A DNA stretch of 64,000 nucleotides, from assembly GCA_030068075.1 (NCBI GenBank), contig CM057835.1:21229957-21293956 (forward strand), read 5' to 3'. This DNA is from Paguma larvata (Eukaryota; Chordata; Mammalia; Carnivora; Viverridae). Of the stretch, positions 62,331-64,000 are shown in pieces. Position numbers and translations under genes: made by a program. The first letter of the stretch is position 1. Every line of letters starts with the position of its first letter. Below the pieces are notes generated by a model, which did no database searches, was not told the DNA's origin, and saw only the letters and a list, made by a program, of their open reading frames with translations.

Positions 62331-62732
62331 GTTTCAAAATATTTTATTTAAATTCTAGCTAGTTCACACATAGTGTAATATTAGTCTCAGAAGTAGAATT
62401 TAGTGAGTCATCACTTACACATAATACACGGTGCTCATCAAAGGTGCTCCTTCATACCCATCGCCCATTTAGCCTACTGCCCATTCAGCAACCCTCAGTT
62501 TGTTCTCTATAGTTCAGAGTCTCTTATGGTCTGCCTCCCTTTCTTTCTTTTTCTTTTTTCTTTTCCCTGTGTTCATCTGTTCTGTTTCTTAAATTCCACA
62601 TATTAGTGAAAACACATGGTATTTATCTTTCTCTGATTAACTTATTTCACTTCACATAATACACTCTAGTTCCATTCATGCTATCTCAAATAGCAAGATT
62701 TCACTCCTTTTGATGGCTGAGTAATATTTCAT

Positions 62733-62735
<3 letters not shown>

Positions 62736-62779
<44 letters not shown>
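62736..62779. repeat. (GT)22 microsatellite inside L1
   Basis: Uninterrupted GT run of 44 bases at the point where carnivore L1s carry a TA/TG-rich stretch after 'gagtaatatttcat'. Confidence 0.95.
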
Positions 62780-62781
<2 letters not shown>

Positions 62782-62789
62782 CTCACCTC

Positions 62790-64000
62790 TTCTTTATCCA
62801 TTCATCAGTCAATGGATATTTGGTCTCTTTCCATAATTTGGCTATCGCTGATAGTGCTGCTATAAACATCGGGGTTCGTGTGCCCTTCGAATCAGCATTT
62901 TTGTATCCTTTGGGTAAATACTTAGTAGTTACATTGCTGGGTTATAGAGTAGTTCTATTTTTAACTTTTTGAGGAACTTCCATACTTTTTTCCAGAATGA
63001 CTGCACAAGTTTGCATTCCCACCAACCGTGAAAGAGGGCTCCCCTTTCTCTGCATCCTTGCCCACATTTGTTTTTTTCTTGAGTTGTTCCTTTTACACAG
63101 TCTGAGGTATGAGGTGGTATCTCACTGTGGTTTTGATTTGTATTTCCCTGATAATGAGTGATGTTGAGCATCTTTTTATGTGTTTGTTAGCCATCTGGAT
63201 GTCTTCTTTGGAAAAAAGATTGTTCATATCTTCTGCCCATTTCTTCACTGAATTATTTGTTGTTGTTTTTTGTTTTGTTTTGTTTTTTGTTTTGTTTTGT
63301 TTTGTTTGGTTTTTTGGTGTTGAATTTGACAAGGTCTTTATAGATTCTGGATACTAACCCTTTACCTGATATGTCATTTTCAAATATCTTTTCCCATTCT
63401 GAAGGTTGCCTTTTAGTTTTTTTGATTGTTTCCTTCTCTGTGCAAAAGTTTTTTTTTTTTTTTTATCTTAAGAGGTCCTAATAGTTAATTTTTGCTTTTC
63501 TTTCCTTTGCCTCCAGAGATGCATCTAGTAAGAAGTTGCTATGGCCAATGTCAAAGAGGTTACTGCCTGTGTTCTTCTCTAGGATTTTGATAGTTTCTTG
63601 TCTCACATTTAGGTCTTTCATCCATTTTGAATTTATTTTTGTGTATGGTGTAAGAAAGTGGTCCAGGTTCATTTTTCTGCATGTTGATGTCCAGTTTTCC
63701 CAACACCATTTGTTGATGAGATTTTTTTTCCCATTGGATATTCTTCCCGGCTTTGTCAAAGATTAGTTGATCATAGAGTTGTGGGCCCATTTTTGGGTTT
63801 TGTATTCCATTCCATTGATTTATGTGTCTCTTTTTGTGTCTGTATCATACTGTCTTGATCACTACAGCTTTGTAATTTAGTTTGAAATCCAGAATTGTGA
63901 TGCCTCCAGCTTTGCTTTTCTTTTTCAAGATTGTTTTGGACATTTGGGGTCTCGTGTGGTTCGATACAAATTTTAGGATTGTTTATTCTAACGCTATGAA
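62790..64000 (-). pseudogene. L1 ORF2 C-terminal remnant
   Basis: Minus-strand pieces follow ORF2 in order. At 63759-63478: [16 protein letters not shown] and [18 protein letters not shown]. At 63332-63093: [17 protein letters not shown] and [19 protein letters not shown]. At 63171-62929: GQGCRERGALFHGWWECK, the cysteine-rich C-terminal region. Pieces sit in different frames with frameshifts, for example near 63435 (an A-run) and 63110. Coding-dead in the part seen. Confidence 0.9.
63259..63318. repeat. (TTTTG)n repeat inside L1
   Basis: TTTTG units with a few single-base changes, inside ORF2. It adds a Lys/Asn/Thr/Gln-rich run to the minus-strand frame (63332-63093). Confidence 0.92.

Larger units (their letters stand above)
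62335..64000 (-). mobile_element. L1, carnivore type, 3' end to inside ORF2 (runs off the edge)
   Basis: Reverse L1: 3' untranslated region (62335 to about 62780; tttatttaaattctagctagttcacacatagtgtaatattag, agcaaccctcagtttgttctctatagttcagagtctcttatgg), then the C-terminal half of ORF2 to the window edge. It contains the TG tract at 62736-62779 and the TTTTG tract at 63259-63312. The 5' end is not in view, so full length cannot be judged. Confidence 0.93.

Overview
This window is nuclear DNA from a placental carnivore, most likely a cat-family (feliform) species. The evidence is about 22 copies of the carnivore tRNA-Lys-derived SINE, whose head reads GGGGCGCCTGGGTGGCTCAG and whose tail reads CTCAAAAATAAATAAACATT, which is the felid (SINEC_Fc-like) form rather than the canid one. 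Carnivore-type L1 3' ends are also present. No prokaryotic, viral or organellar gene organisation is seen.

The only protein-coding sequence I can support is two small exons on the minus strand, at 6897-7051 and 4144-4264. Joined, they encode the fourth immunoglobulin domain of the netrin receptor DCC, with almost the same residues as I recall for human DCC. The whole window therefore lies inside the very large DCC gene, transcribed right to left: about 57 kb of the intron upstream of the first exon (7052-64000), a 2.6 kb intron between the exons (4265-6896), and the start of the next intron (1-4143). The two exons together are 276 nt, both outer boundaries are phase 1, and the internal boundary is phase 0.

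The rest is intronic and mostly old and young transposable elements. From left to right:
- microsatellites and AT-rich DNA (1-4 kb);
- a nearly full-length dead Tigger1 DNA transposon (9.24-11.57 kb);
- a cluster of SINEs (14.3-15.1 kb);
- a HAL1/old-L1-like block (18.2-19.9 kb);
- three SINEs around a CTTC tract (20.2-21.0 kb);
- a 5'-inverted (twin-primed) L1 (23.8-28.35 kb) carrying two later SINEs;
- scattered L2 and MIR relics;
- a MaLR-type LTR split by a SINE (31.7-32.3 kb);
- a long antisense L2 (35.8-38.0 kb);
- many further SINEs to 59 kb;
- a 112-bp L1 stub with clear target-site duplications (54.4 kb);
- a small hAT/MER-like element (58.45 kb);
- L1 3' ends at 59.25 kb and at 62.3 kb, the latter running off the right edge.

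I found no RNA genes other than tRNA-derived SINEs, no CRISPR array, no operon and no previously undescribed system. The points most worth a second look are the Ig4 exon pair with its weak internal donor, the contiguous twin-priming junction in the L1, and microsatellites that grew inside transposon sequence, including one at the L1 reverse-transcriptase active site.
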